From a bacterium (GTDB lineage Bacteria; Auribacterota; Auribacteria; Auribacterales; Auribacteraceae): a stretch of DNA of 64,000 nucleotides. The first letter of the stretch is position 1; every line of letters starts with the position of its first letter. The position numbers and the translations under genes are program-made. Shown one piece after another: positions 1 to 8,232 of this stretch. Under the pieces are notes generated by a model. It searched no databases. It saw nothing but the letters and a program-made list of their open reading frames with translations, and was not told the origin of the DNA. The stretch is taken from NCBI GenBank assembly GCA_018435605.1, contig JAHDNF010000002.1:450538-514537 (forward strand), in the 5' to 3' direction.

Positions 1-15
1 AATTTTCGCTACGTT

Positions 16-333
16 TCAAATCTGCGGTTTATGAGGATTTTGATTTGCTTTCGGAAGACGTTTTCTCTTTTTTGTCCGCCTTGGGGATACGTTCGCCAAC
101 AAATCTTGAAAAGATTCCCAGAAACGTTGATGAGTGGTGATTTCAAGAATAGTTTTTCGGAGTATGTTGGTAATAACTTCTTTGTTAAACGGCTTCATTT
201 CTTTGTCGGTCGACAGCCAGAAACGCTTATGAGATGTAATACCGTTGAACGAGTATTCTATATAAAAATTTTCCTTGCTCTCATTATCCCGCAATACTCT
301 GATATTACAAATTTGATCTTCCATATTTACCAT
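16..333 (-). CDS. hypothetical protein, basic C-terminus
   Basis: I do not recognise this 105-residue protein. It has a regular open frame ending in TGA, a mixed alpha/beta-looking N-terminal 75 residues, and a strongly basic, Lys/Arg/Pro-rich tail (residues 84-105) that could bind nucleic acid. No signal peptide or membrane segment is visible. The first ATG lies in MVNMEDQ; the second ATG (Met4) has a weak GGATGG about 9 bases upstream and may be the real start. An opposite-strand frame of similar length overlaps it, so coding on this strand is likely but not certain. Confidence 0.5.
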   Translation of the reverse strand: MVNMEDQICNIRVLRDNESKENFYIEYSFNGITSHKRFWLSTDKEMKPFNKEVITNILRKTILEITTHQRFWESFQDLLANVSPRRTKKRKRLPKANQNPHKPQI

Positions 334-682
334 CCATGGTAATCGGTTTAGTCATCTTATTGCTATCATCGACCGAATTTTCAATTACATTAGATATTAT
401 CGTAATGTGATTTTCCATTATCTCGCTTAACAAACGACAATGACTCGAAAAAGTTGCAATCCTCTACTCAGGCGTATCTGAAAAGCAAGGTAGTATTTCG
501 CTTCACCGCGAACAAATCAAATTCAGATTATTTTATTTACCAGCATTTTGCGAGATGTCGTGACTTTGGCATGTTAAAGGAATTAAGGTTGATAATCATA
601 TGCAGTAAAACGGGTATGGCTATCTAAGAATAATCCTGTTTATAAGATGATGAAGGCTATCCGTAGATTTATGAGATTTTAA
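334..682. other. intergenic region, nothing convincing
   Basis: This AT-rich stretch lies between two minus-strand hypothetical genes. I see no open frame with a ribosome-binding site, no tRNA-like cloverleaf and no strong hairpin with a T tract. It may hold the promoter of the upstream 105-aa gene and the 3' region of the next. Confidence 0.4.
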
Positions 683-961
683 TTAAAGACTGATTCCGAG
701 GTCGTCGAGAAATTTTTTGTCCTTCTCGGTAAGCTCGAACACTTCTTCTTTTTTCTCGCCGAAATCCAGATAAAATGGAAACGAGATAAATCCTTTTTCG
801 TCGTTTTTGTAGTTCATCAGTAGCGCAAAAATTCCCATATCGATATCGTATTCAGCGTCTTTAAGCTCGTGACAAATCTCATGGAATTCTTCGTGATCCA
901 AAAGCCGCTCCTGAATGAGCTTCTCAAGCCTTGTAATGTGTTTTTCCAATTCGTCCGACAT
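683..961 (-). CDS. small acidic hypothetical protein
   Basis: This 92-residue acidic protein is not recognised. The start chosen is the ATG of MSDELEK at 961, because a purine-rich AAGGGGG lies about 8 bases before it. A longer reading upstream to 1198 would run into the divergent PP-loop gene and has non-coding composition. Residues 1-35 look like an amphipathic helix or coiled coil rich in Glu, Leu and His. The rest is a compact acidic domain with no membrane segment. It is divergent from the neighbouring thiolation-type gene, with about 190 bases of shared upstream region. Confidence 0.65.
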   Translation of the reverse strand: MSDELEKHITRLEKLIQERLLDHEEFHEICHELKDAEYDIDMGIFALLMNYKNDEKGFISFPFYLDFGEKKEEVFELTEKDKKFLDDLGISL

Positions 962-1154
962 CAGAAAGCCCCCTTGTGTGCTGTGTGTCTCACTTTTCTT
1001 ATTATAAATTATCGGCACGATATACCACGGCTTTATCTCATATTGACGCGATATCCGATAAATAATCTGGCGTTTTAGTAAAATCTCTGTTATATAACAC
1101 CATAGAAAAACCGTTCTGTTTGAATTTTTTTTTTTGCGGAGGGAGCTATTTAGC

Positions 1155-2141
1155 ATGGTTACCGGTGTAGGATTGTTTTCGGGCGGGCTTGACAGCACCC
1201 TCGCCTGTATGGTTATTAGGGATCAGGGTATAGATGTAAAGGGCATCACATTCGAAACCCCTTTTTTTCTTGCTGAAAAAGCAAAGAAAGCGGCGCAACG
1301 CATCAATTTGCCGCTGACGGTGCTCGATATCACTGAAGAATACATACCTTTACTAAAGAATCCGCCTAACGGTTATGGAAAAAACCTCAATCCCTGTATA
1401 GACTGCCATGCGTTTATGCTTAAATGCGCGGGCGACTACATGAAACAGATAGGAGCGGATTTCCTGTTTACCGGCGAAGTACTGGGAGAACGTCCGAAAT
1501 CTCAAAACCGATGGGCATTATCTGTGGTTGCAAAAGATTCCGGTTACGAATCGCTGGTTGTAAGACCTTTGAGCGCACAGCTCCTGCCTACAACCAAACC
1601 TGAATCTGCAGGGTTGATAGACCGTTCAAAACTGCTTGCCATATCTGGCAGAGGAAGAAAAGAACAAATGCGCCTTGCTACGCATTATGGAATAGATGAA
1701 TACGAAACCCCAGCCGGAGGATGTCTGCTGACGTACTCCGGTTATTGTAGCAAACTGAAAGATCTGTTCGACCACTATCCGTCTGCGTCCCTGCGTCATT
1801 ATTCTTTGCTGAAAAACGGGCGACATTTTCGTTTATCCAGTCATACAAAACTGATCCTCGGAAAAGACAAATCGGAGAATGAACGTCTGGAGTTGGAAGT
1901 TCAGCCTGAAGACGTATTCATATACCCGCAGGACACAAAAGGACCTGTCGGAATTGTAACACGAAATATCGACTGTTATGACACGGACGAGATACTTCTT
2001 GCGGCACGTATCGTAGCGCGTTACTGCAAACAAGGAGAACACGAAATAGAAATGATTATACGTTGCCAGCGTCACGCTGTGGATACTGTTATTACAGTCG
2101 ACCGCATGCCGCAGGAAGATGTAGACCGGTTACGTATATGA
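1155..2141 (+). CDS. PP-loop ATP pyrophosphatase, tRNA thiolation (MnmA/ThiI-like) family
   Basis: The 328-residue product has an N-terminal PP-loop SGGLDST (residues 9-15), which binds ATP and adenylates a tRNA base. Candidate thiolation or metal-binding cysteines are C81 and C84 (NPCIDC) and C190 in an AGGCLLT motif. This architecture belongs to the family often annotated as a tRNA thiouridine synthase or tRNA (5-methylaminomethyl-2-thiouridylate)-methyltransferase-like protein; it is distinct from the true mnmA at 5820. The C-terminal ~100 residues are an extra domain of unknown role. The start is the ATG at 1155 because GGAGGGAG lies 10-11 bases before it; a TTG at 1134 precedes that site and is unlikely. 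The exact modified base is not known. Confidence 0.75.
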   Translation: MVTGVGLFSGGLDSTLACMVIRDQGIDVKGITFETPFFLAEKAKKAAQRINLPLTVLDITEEYIPLLKNPPNGYGKNLNPCIDCHAFMLKCAGDYMKQIGADFLFTGEVLGERPKSQNRWALSVVAKDSGYESLVVRPLSAQLLPTTKPESAGLIDRSKLLAISGRGRKEQMRLATHYGIDEYETPAGGCLLTYSGYCSKLKDLFDHYPSASLRHYSLLKNGRHFRLSSHTKLILGKDKSENERLELEVQPEDVFIYPQDTKGPVGIVTRNIDCYDTDEILLAARIVARYCKQGEHEIEMIIRCQRHAVDTVITVDRMPQEDVDRLRI

Positions 2142-2204
2142 AATTAAGTTGCAGGCATAAGTTTAAATACTTTTTGGATTTCAATAGAACGATTCGAAAC
2201 GTGA

Positions 2205-3368
2205 TTAGATGACTTTCTCGCCTTTGAGAAACACGTGTACTATATTAAGCTCTCTATCCAGCACAACAATATCCGCGTCGTATCCCTTTTTTATCGATCC
2301 CAGATACTCACCCATACCCAAAACCCGCGCCGGAGTGGAACTAAGCATATGAACCGCTTTGATGAACGATACGTCGCCAAACCCCAAAATATTGCGCAAC
2401 GACTGGAGCATTGTTAACGGTGTGCTTGCAAGAGTACCGTCATCGGCACGAACGCAACCGTGTTCCAGATGAACCGTGCCGATTTCACCCAGTTGGTAAT
2501 CGCCGTCCGGCATGCCTGCGGCGCGCATAGCATCGGTAATAAGGCATATATTGTGGTGTCCTTTTAGTTTTATGAGCATGTTTATAATAAGCGGATGCAG
2601 ATGAATGCCGTCACAGATAACCTGCACTGAAAGCCGGTCATCCATCAACGCCGCTCCTATGGAACCGGGGTTGCGGTGATGCAGTTGCGGCATGGCGTTG
2701 AAAACATGGGTAACCGTCGACAAACCTAGAGTTATGCTTTTCATAACCAGCTCGTAGCTGGCGTTGGAATGCCCAAGCGACGTGACTATATCGTTTTGAG
2801 TACAATAGCCGATCAAATCCAAAGCCCCCTCAAGCTCAGGCGCTATAGTAATCATTCGTATGTTGTCTTGAGATAACTCAACTAGACTTTTAAGAAAATC
2901 TTCATCGGGAAGCATGAAAGATTCAGCAGGATACATACCGCAGAACGACGGATTGAGAAACGGACCTTCAAGATGTATGCCGCGTACCGACGGATAGAAA
3001 TCCATCGCATCCGCTATGCGTTTGACCTGTTGGCGGATTGATTTGGCGGTACTTCCCGAAAACGTGGTAAGTATCTGACTGGTAGTCCCGCTACGTAGAT
3101 GCTCATTGACCAGCCTGTCAAGCTGTTCTGGCGATTCATCGGTAATATCCGCACCGCCGCCGCCGTGAACATGCAAGTCGATAAAACCGGGTATTACCAC
3201 ACACCTGTATGCGTCGACACGGGTATAAGATTGAGAAGCAACATTCACACCTTCAATACTGTCGTATGGTATCACCGATTCGATACGGCTGTTGTTCACA
3301 ACCAACGAACCGCATTCAACAATACCTTCAGGGGTATATATATCACCGTTTTCAATAATATAGTTCAT
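2205..3368 (-). CDS. nagA: N-acetylglucosamine-6-phosphate deacetylase
   Basis: NagA removes the acetyl group from GlcNAc-6-phosphate to give glucosamine-6-phosphate, in amino-sugar catabolism and cell-wall recycling. The 387-residue length is normal for this amidohydrolase. Metal and catalytic residues are visible: HVH at 66-68, Glu134 in HLEGPF, His200 in GHSNA, His221 in THVFNAM, and the catalytic Asp279 in LITDAM. No nagB or PTS gene is nearby, so here it may serve recycling or salvage. It lies 15 bases downstream of a 57-aa gene on the same strand. No strong Shine-Dalgarno site is visible, so coupling to that small gene is possible. Confidence 0.95.
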   Translation of the reverse strand: MNYIIENGDIYTPEGIVECGSLVVNNSRIESVIPYDSIEGVNVASQSYTRVDAYRCVVIPGFIDLHVHGGGGADITDESPEQLDRLVNEHLRSGTTSQILTTFSGSTAKSIRQQVKRIADAMDFYPSVRGIHLEGPFLNPSFCGMYPAESFMLPDEDFLKSLVELSQDNIRMITIAPELEGALDLIGYCTQNDIVTSLGHSNASYELVMKSITLGLSTVTHVFNAMPQLHHRNPGSIGAALMDDRLSVQVICDGIHLHPLIINMLIKLKGHHNICLITDAMRAAGMPDGDYQLGEIGTVHLEHGCVRADDGTLASTPLTMLQSLRNILGFGDVSFIKAVHMLSSTPARVLGMGEYLGSIKKGYDADIVVLDRELNIVHVFLKGEKVI

Positions 3369-3383
3369 GCGTCCGGTTCTGGA

Positions 3384-3557
3384 TTAAAAATTTTTGACGG
3401 ATGCGGCGTTATATGAGTCTGGATAGTAATATGCTTCTTCGATAGAAGCATGTTCCTCGTTGATAGTACGTATTTCGTTCCACTTTTTGGTTTCGCTCCA
3501 GTGGTTCAATTTCATAATTGCCAATAACGATAATATGATGAACAAAATTTTGAACAT
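3384..3557 (-). CDS. 57-aa protein with N-terminal hydrophobic helix
   Basis: This short frame runs from an ATG at 3557 to a TAA at 3384. A GAGGT ribosome-binding site sits 5-6 bases before the ATG. The first ~15 residues (MFKILFIILSLLAIM) are a clear membrane or signal segment. A polar region with WSETKKW and an acidic Glu/Tyr-rich tail follows. It lies just upstream of nagA on the same strand and may form an operon with it. It is not a family I recognise; the good RBS and sensible composition argue that it is real. Confidence 0.5.
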   Translation of the reverse strand: MFKILFIILSLLAIMKLNHWSETKKWNEIRTINEEHASIEEAYYYPDSYNAASVKNF

Positions 3558-3798
3558 GTCAACCTCAATTTTTGAAAAGTTTTCTTAGTTTCGTTTAAGC
3601 CAGTCCACTTTGGGTATCTATTCTATCAATCGGCTGAATTTCGTTTAGGTTAAGAAAATACTCGGCTAAACCTTATATATTTTCGTGATACCCGAACCAT
3701 TATGTTTTGCATAATTTTTCAACTGCTGATAAACTGTTAGGTGATCGTCGAACGGTCAATAAGCAGAAAATATACCAAATCGGACGACTTTCGTTACA

Positions 3799-4710
3799 AT
3801 GAATAAACTGCGCTACAACAACTTCAATCTCTACCTCAAAGATACTTTCGGATGCAAGGTATATAAACTGCCGATCGATGCGGGATTCACCTGCCCGAAC
3901 CGCCTGAAGGGTACTCCCTGCACTTATTGCGACCCGTCCGGCTCCGGAACAGGCGCGTCGGTTCAAAAGATATCTGTCCGCGATCAGATAGAATCCGGAA
4001 TCGAACGCTACAGGGCAAAATATAAAGCGGAAAAATTCATCGCATATTTTCAGGCATTTTCAAATACATATAAACCGGTACAGGAACTTAAAGAGTTATA
4101 TGATATTCCTTTTGAGTATCCTGACATTGTCGGATTATCCATCGGAACCCGTCCGGATTGTGTCGACAAATCCAAACTTGACTTGATAGAAAGCTACGCT
4201 AAGGAAAAATATGTGTGGGTCGAATACGGTATGCAATCCGCAAACGACAAAACACTGCGCCTTATCCGGAGAGGGCATACCTTCGCCGATTTGAAAAGGG
4301 CTGTAGAGATGACACAGGGACGCGGAATACGCATCTGTCTTCATGTAATTCTTGGACTGCCCGGAGAAACCCGCGCCGATATGCTACACACAGCACAAGC
4401 AGTATCACAGCTCAAAGTGAACGGCGTAAAAATTCATTTACTGCACATAGTCAAACACTCTGCCTTGGAACAACCTTTTCTGGACGGAAATATACAAATC
4501 ATGGATCAGGATACATACGTGGAAACTGTGTGTGATTTTCTGGAGATAATTCCAAGCACCATACTTGTACAGCGCCTTACAGGTGAACGACATCCGGATA
4601 TTCTCGTGGCGCCAAAATGGTGTCTGAATAAAACACAGGTTATCGACGCGATTAACGCCGAACTAAACCGGCGCGATTCGTATCAAGGTAAACTCTGCGG
4701 AATGATTTAA
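3799..4710 (+). CDS. radical SAM protein, YhcC/TIGR01212 family
   Basis: The 303-residue protein has the family start NKLRYNNFN and a cysteine cluster C32, C41, C44 expected to hold the SAM-cleaving [4Fe-4S] cluster. Later motifs VGLSIGTRPDC and EYGMQSA are typical of TIGR01212 (E. coli YhcC-like) proteins. The role of the family is not established. The spacing between the first and second cysteine (8 residues) differs from the common CxxxCxxC but suits this family. No obvious Shine-Dalgarno site precedes the ATG. It is followed by bioB on the same strand. Confidence 0.85.
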   Translation: MNKLRYNNFNLYLKDTFGCKVYKLPIDAGFTCPNRLKGTPCTYCDPSGSGTGASVQKISVRDQIESGIERYRAKYKAEKFIAYFQAFSNTYKPVQELKELYDIPFEYPDIVGLSIGTRPDCVDKSKLDLIESYAKEKYVWVEYGMQSANDKTLRLIRRGHTFADLKRAVEMTQGRGIRICLHVILGLPGETRADMLHTAQAVSQLKVNGVKIHLLHIVKHSALEQPFLDGNIQIMDQDTYVETVCDFLEIIPSTILVQRLTGERHPDILVAPKWCLNKTQVIDAINAELNRRDSYQGKLCGMI

Positions 4711-4736
4711 AAGTAGTGTTTTAAAAATAATTTTGT

Positions 4737-4742
4737 TATAAT
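4737..4742 (+). promoter_or_regulatory. possible -10 element before bioB
   Basis: A perfect TATAAT lies about 47 bases before the bioB ATG in an AT-rich spacer. The -35 position at the expected distance is a poor match, so this is only a candidate. Confidence 0.3.
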
Positions 4743-4788
4743 AAGAAACTCGGATATATGGATATATTTTCGCACTAAGGAGGATACC

Positions 4789-5796
4789 ATGCATAGATTA
4801 TATAACAAGTTGGCAGACAAGATTATAGATGGCTACCTAATAAATATTGACGAAGCTCTCTCACTGCTTGCCGCAATAAAACTTACGGATATTTTTTCGT
4901 TCCTGAACGGGGCGAACCGGATCAGAGATCATTTCAAAGGTTCGCAAGTCGAGTTGTGCGGTATCGTCAACGCGAAATCGGGTAAATGTTCGGAAAACTG
5001 TTGTTTTTGTGCTCAATCCGTTCATTACAAAACAAACATAGACGAATTTCCGTTACTGTCGCTTGACGAGATTGTCCGGCGGGCGCAAAATGTGGAACAC
5101 CAACAGGCAATATCGGTTGGAATCGTTACCAGCGGCAGGTCAATCAAATCGGAGGAAGACCTCAGTATGATTTGTCAGGCAATAAGGGCGCTGAAAGATT
5201 CCACTCCCATACACCGTTGCGCATCGCTGGGAATCATGTCCGAACACCAGTTACAACGTCTTAAAGACTCGGGACTCGAACGCTATCATCATAATTTGGA
5301 AACCGCGGAAACTTTTTTCACTCAAATTTGTACCACACACACCTATCAAGAGCGAGTAGACACTATAAAAGCGGCTAAATCGGTTGGCCTCAAAGTATGT
5401 TCCGGCGCGTTATTCGGCCTTGGCGAACAATCGCATCATCATGTGGAATTGGCATTCGCCCTAAAAAAACTTGACGTAGACAAAATACCGCTTAATTTTC
5501 TCAATCCTGTCGCCGGCACGCCGGCATTTAAAAACGAACGCCTGTCTCCTCTTGAGATACTTAAGATTATAGCACTTTTTAGATACGTATTGCCTAACAA
5601 AGATATCAGCGTATGCGGAGGTAGAGAAGTAAACCTACGAGGGCTTCAACCGCTTATGTATATAGCCGGAGCAAATGCCACAATGGTGGGTAATTACCTG
5701 ACAACTACAGGCAGGAACCATACGCTTGATATTCAGGATATATGCGACCTCGGGCTCGGACTGACCGGATCCAGCGTGGAATATACCCTGAACTGA
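4789..5796 (+). CDS. bioB: biotin synthase
   Basis: BioB inserts sulfur into dethiobiotin to make biotin, using a radical-SAM [4Fe-4S] cluster and a sacrificial Fe-S cluster. The SAM cluster motif is C67-x3-C71-x2-C74 (CSENCCFC). The motifs HHNLET and NFLNPVAGTP are family-typical, and the 335-residue length is normal. An AAGGAGG site 5 bases before the ATG makes the start certain. No bioA, bioD or bioF is in the window, so the rest of the pathway is elsewhere or dethiobiotin is taken up. mnmA follows 23 bases downstream. Confidence 0.95.
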   Translation: MHRLYNKLADKIIDGYLINIDEALSLLAAIKLTDIFSFLNGANRIRDHFKGSQVELCGIVNAKSGKCSENCCFCAQSVHYKTNIDEFPLLSLDEIVRRAQNVEHQQAISVGIVTSGRSIKSEEDLSMICQAIRALKDSTPIHRCASLGIMSEHQLQRLKDSGLERYHHNLETAETFFTQICTTHTYQERVDTIKAAKSVGLKVCSGALFGLGEQSHHHVELAFALKKLDVDKIPLNFLNPVAGTPAFKNERLSPLEILKIIALFRYVLPNKDISVCGGREVNLRGLQPLMYIAGANATMVGNYLTTTGRNHTLDIQDICDLGLGLTGSSVEYTLN

Positions 5797-5819
5797 TCAT
5801 TTCTCCTGAGGTGCAACCG

Positions 5820-6890
5820 GTGAACGATTATGTATACCCCGCGAAAAAAATAGCCGTTGCCATGAGCGGCGGTGTAGACAGCTCTGTCGCCGCATTATTA
5901 CTTAGAGATCAAGGTTATGACATTGTAGGTGTTACAATGAAACTGCAAAACAATTGCAGTTTCGCAGACAGCGCAGTCCGTGACGCCAAAAAGGTAGCCG
6001 ATTATCTTTGCATACCGCATTTTGAAATTGATCTATCCGACAATTTTTCAAATACAGTGATCAAATCGTTTTGCAGTGAATATATGCAGGGAAGGACGCC
6101 GAACCCGTGCATAATTTGCAATCCTTTAATCAAATTCGGAGCCCTCTTCGATCATGTAAAAACTATTCGCGGAGCGGACATGATAGCCACCGGACATTAT
6201 GCGCGTATCGAATACGGCAATGTATGCAGATTACTTAAAGGGGTTGACTATACGAAAGATCAATCATATTTTTTGAGCAGGCTCACACCCGGTCAACTGG
6301 CGGTATCGATCTTTCCACTGGGCAAATACACCAAACCGGAGGTCGTGTCTATCGCCTTGTCTAAAAAACTGCCTGTAGCCGGTCGTCCGGAGAGTCAGGA
6401 AATCTGTTTTGTACCCGGCGGCGACTATGCTGAATTTGTTATGGCATCGAAAGTTGCCACCGCAAAGCCAGGGGATATAGTAGATATCAATGGGAGAAAA
6501 CTCGGGCTTCACCGCGGATTGCCATACTACACTATCGGACAAAGGAGGAACATAGGCGTAGCGCTGGGCAAACCACAGTATGTGATAGATATCATCAGCG
6601 AAACAAACACGCTTGTCATAGGCGATGACGATCTGTTGTTCCACATCGGAGTACGCGCTGTAAACCTCAATTGCCTGAATCCACAGGGGTTTCCTGCCGG
6701 CAAACATCTGCTCGCCCGTATTCGGTATCGCCACGGCGAATCATCGGGTTACATTCTTAGCTACGCCGATGACAAACTGGAATTTGTTTTCGACCAGCCG
6801 CAACGAGCTATAACAGCCGGTCAACAACTGGTCATTTATGACGACGATGTTGTGGTAGGTGCAGGGTTTATAGAAAGTCATTTCCAGTAA
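5820..6890 (+). CDS. mnmA: tRNA-specific 2-thiouridylase MnmA
   Basis: MnmA thiolates U34 of Glu, Gln and Lys tRNAs. The 356-residue product shows the PP-loop SGGVDSS (16-22), catalytic C97 in NPCIIC, and the persulfide Cys196 in ESQEICF. TGHYAR and the C-terminal beta-barrel motif YTIGQRRNIG are present. The start chosen is a GTG at 5820 because a GAGGTG site lies 6 bases upstream. An in-frame ATG at 5742 lies inside bioB and has no such support. The close spacing to bioB suggests co-transcription. Confidence 0.93.
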   Translation: MNDYVYPAKKIAVAMSGGVDSSVAALLLRDQGYDIVGVTMKLQNNCSFADSAVRDAKKVADYLCIPHFEIDLSDNFSNTVIKSFCSEYMQGRTPNPCIICNPLIKFGALFDHVKTIRGADMIATGHYARIEYGNVCRLLKGVDYTKDQSYFLSRLTPGQLAVSIFPLGKYTKPEVVSIALSKKLPVAGRPESQEICFVPGGDYAEFVMASKVATAKPGDIVDINGRKLGLHRGLPYYTIGQRRNIGVALGKPQYVIDIISETNTLVIGDDDLLFHIGVRAVNLNCLNPQGFPAGKHLLARIRYRHGESSGYILSYADDKLEFVFDQPQRAITAGQQLVIYDDDVVVGAGFIESHFQ

Positions 6891-6956
6891 AACGGTTACA
6901 CAGTCCCTTTTAGATACTGTGATGCGCCCCGTAAAAAACAAAATTTTTAAATGTTT

Positions 6957-7925
6957 TTACAGTGTAACTCCCACTACAGACCTGACTTTTTCGATGGTTT
7001 CCTGCGCGATGATTTGCGCTTTAACTGCTCCTTCGAACAAAATATCTTTGACGTTAGAGATGTCTTTTTGCATTTCAGCGCGTTTTTGGCGGTAAGGTTC
7101 AAAATGAGCGTTAATTTTTTCAAGTAGCATCTTTTTCGCCGTACCATAACCGAACCCGCCTTTGCGGTACATATCTTCCATCTCACTTTTTTCGTCTTTC
7201 GAAGCGAAAAGCGAATAAAGGGCAAAAACATTGCACGATGACGGATCTTTGGGATCTTCAAGAGGAGTGCAATCGGTAACGATACTCATGACTTTTTTCT
7301 TCAACGAACTTTTATCTGCAAAAATATCTATGGTATTTCCGTACGATTTGCTCATTTTCCGTCCGTCAATACCGGGAACGACAGCGTACTGTTCCATGAT
7401 ATATTCTTCAGGCACGGTGAACACTTCTTCGTTGTAGGCATTATTAAATTTCATAGCAAGATCGCGGGTAACCTCAATATGCTGTTTCTGGTCTTTGCCT
7501 ACCGGAACAAGCTGAGAGTTATATATAAGTATATCCGCGGCCATTAGAACCGGATAGGCAAAAATTCCGTGATTGGGTGATATTCCGTTGGCGATTTTAT
7601 CTTTATACGAATGACACCGCTCAAGCAGTCCCATAGGGGTGATGGTGGTTAGAATCCACGCGAGTTCCATAACTTGCGGCACATCTGATTGTTTAAAAAA
7701 AACTGTTTTCTCCGGATTGATGCCGAGAGCGAGGTAATCCATTGCTACATCAAGAATATTTTCGCGCAATTGATTCGCATCGTTGAGAGTAGTCAGCGCA
7801 TGGTAATCGGCGATAAAGTAGAACGCTTGATGTTCCTTTTGTAGTTCGATATGATGTTTCATGGCGCCGAAATAGTTGCCCAGATGTATTTTACCCGATG
7901 GCTGAACGCCTGATAATACTCGCAT
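6957..7925 (-). CDS. trpS: tryptophanyl-tRNA synthetase
   Basis: TrpS charges tRNA-Trp with tryptophan. This class Ic synthetase shows the HIGH-like HLGN (14-17) and the KMSKS loop (190-194); the length of 322 residues is normal. The family start SGVQPSGKIHLGN is clear. The ATG at 7925 is preferred over the one at 7931 because GAGG lies 8 bases before it and only 2 bases before the other. It is the last gene of a minus-strand run after pyk and a small membrane protein, and is convergent with mnmA. Confidence 0.94.
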   Translation of the reverse strand: MRVLSGVQPSGKIHLGNYFGAMKHHIELQKEHQAFYFIADYHALTTLNDANQLRENILDVAMDYLALGINPEKTVFFKQSDVPQVMELAWILTTITPMGLLERCHSYKDKIANGISPNHGIFAYPVLMAADILIYNSQLVPVGKDQKQHIEVTRDLAMKFNNAYNEEVFTVPEEYIMEQYAVVPGIDGRKMSKSYGNTIDIFADKSSLKKKVMSIVTDCTPLEDPKDPSSCNVFALYSLFASKDEKSEMEDMYRKGGFGYGTAKKMLLEKINAHFEPYRQKRAEMQKDISNVKDILFEGAVKAQIIAQETIEKVRSVVGVTL

Positions 7926-7943
7926 TGTCATATCCTCAATATG

Positions 7944-8219
7944 TTAAGGTTTATCTTTTCGTTCTACTTCCCGACTGTAAAAGTCGTACGGATCTTCTTC
8001 AGGTATTTCAATTGATTCTTCGTTCACAGTACCGGGCATGGAAAAGTAATTTTTAGGTATATTATGTCCTGTATTATCTTTCTGTTCAAACCGATTCGAT
8101 TGTATCTGCGAATTTTCAATGTTAGACGCTGTATCCGGTCTATCCTCTCCACGAAAATAACTCGTAGCGAGATATATAAGCAATCCTAACAGCACGATCG
8201 AACCGATCAATTTTCCCAT
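7944..8219 (-). CDS. small single-pass membrane protein
   Basis: The 91-residue protein has one N-terminal membrane helix (about residues 4-20). A polar, acidic, probably extracytoplasmic tail rich in Asn, Glu and Pro follows, with no recognised domain. A GAGGCG ribosome-binding site 7 bases before the ATG supports the start. It sits between pyk and trpS with 12-13 base gaps, so it is probably co-transcribed with both. The function is unknown. Confidence 0.65.
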   Translation of the reverse strand: MGKLIGSIVLLGLLIYLATSYFRGEDRPDTASNIENSQIQSNRFEQKDNTGHNIPKNYFSMPGTVNEESIEIPEEDPYDFYSREVERKDKP

Positions 8220-8232
8220 CGTAACGCCTCGA

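Noticed and set aside
6891-6956. Hairpin CACAGT/ACTGTG between mnmA and trpS as a terminator
   Set aside because: The stem is only 6 bp and is not directly followed by a T run on either strand.
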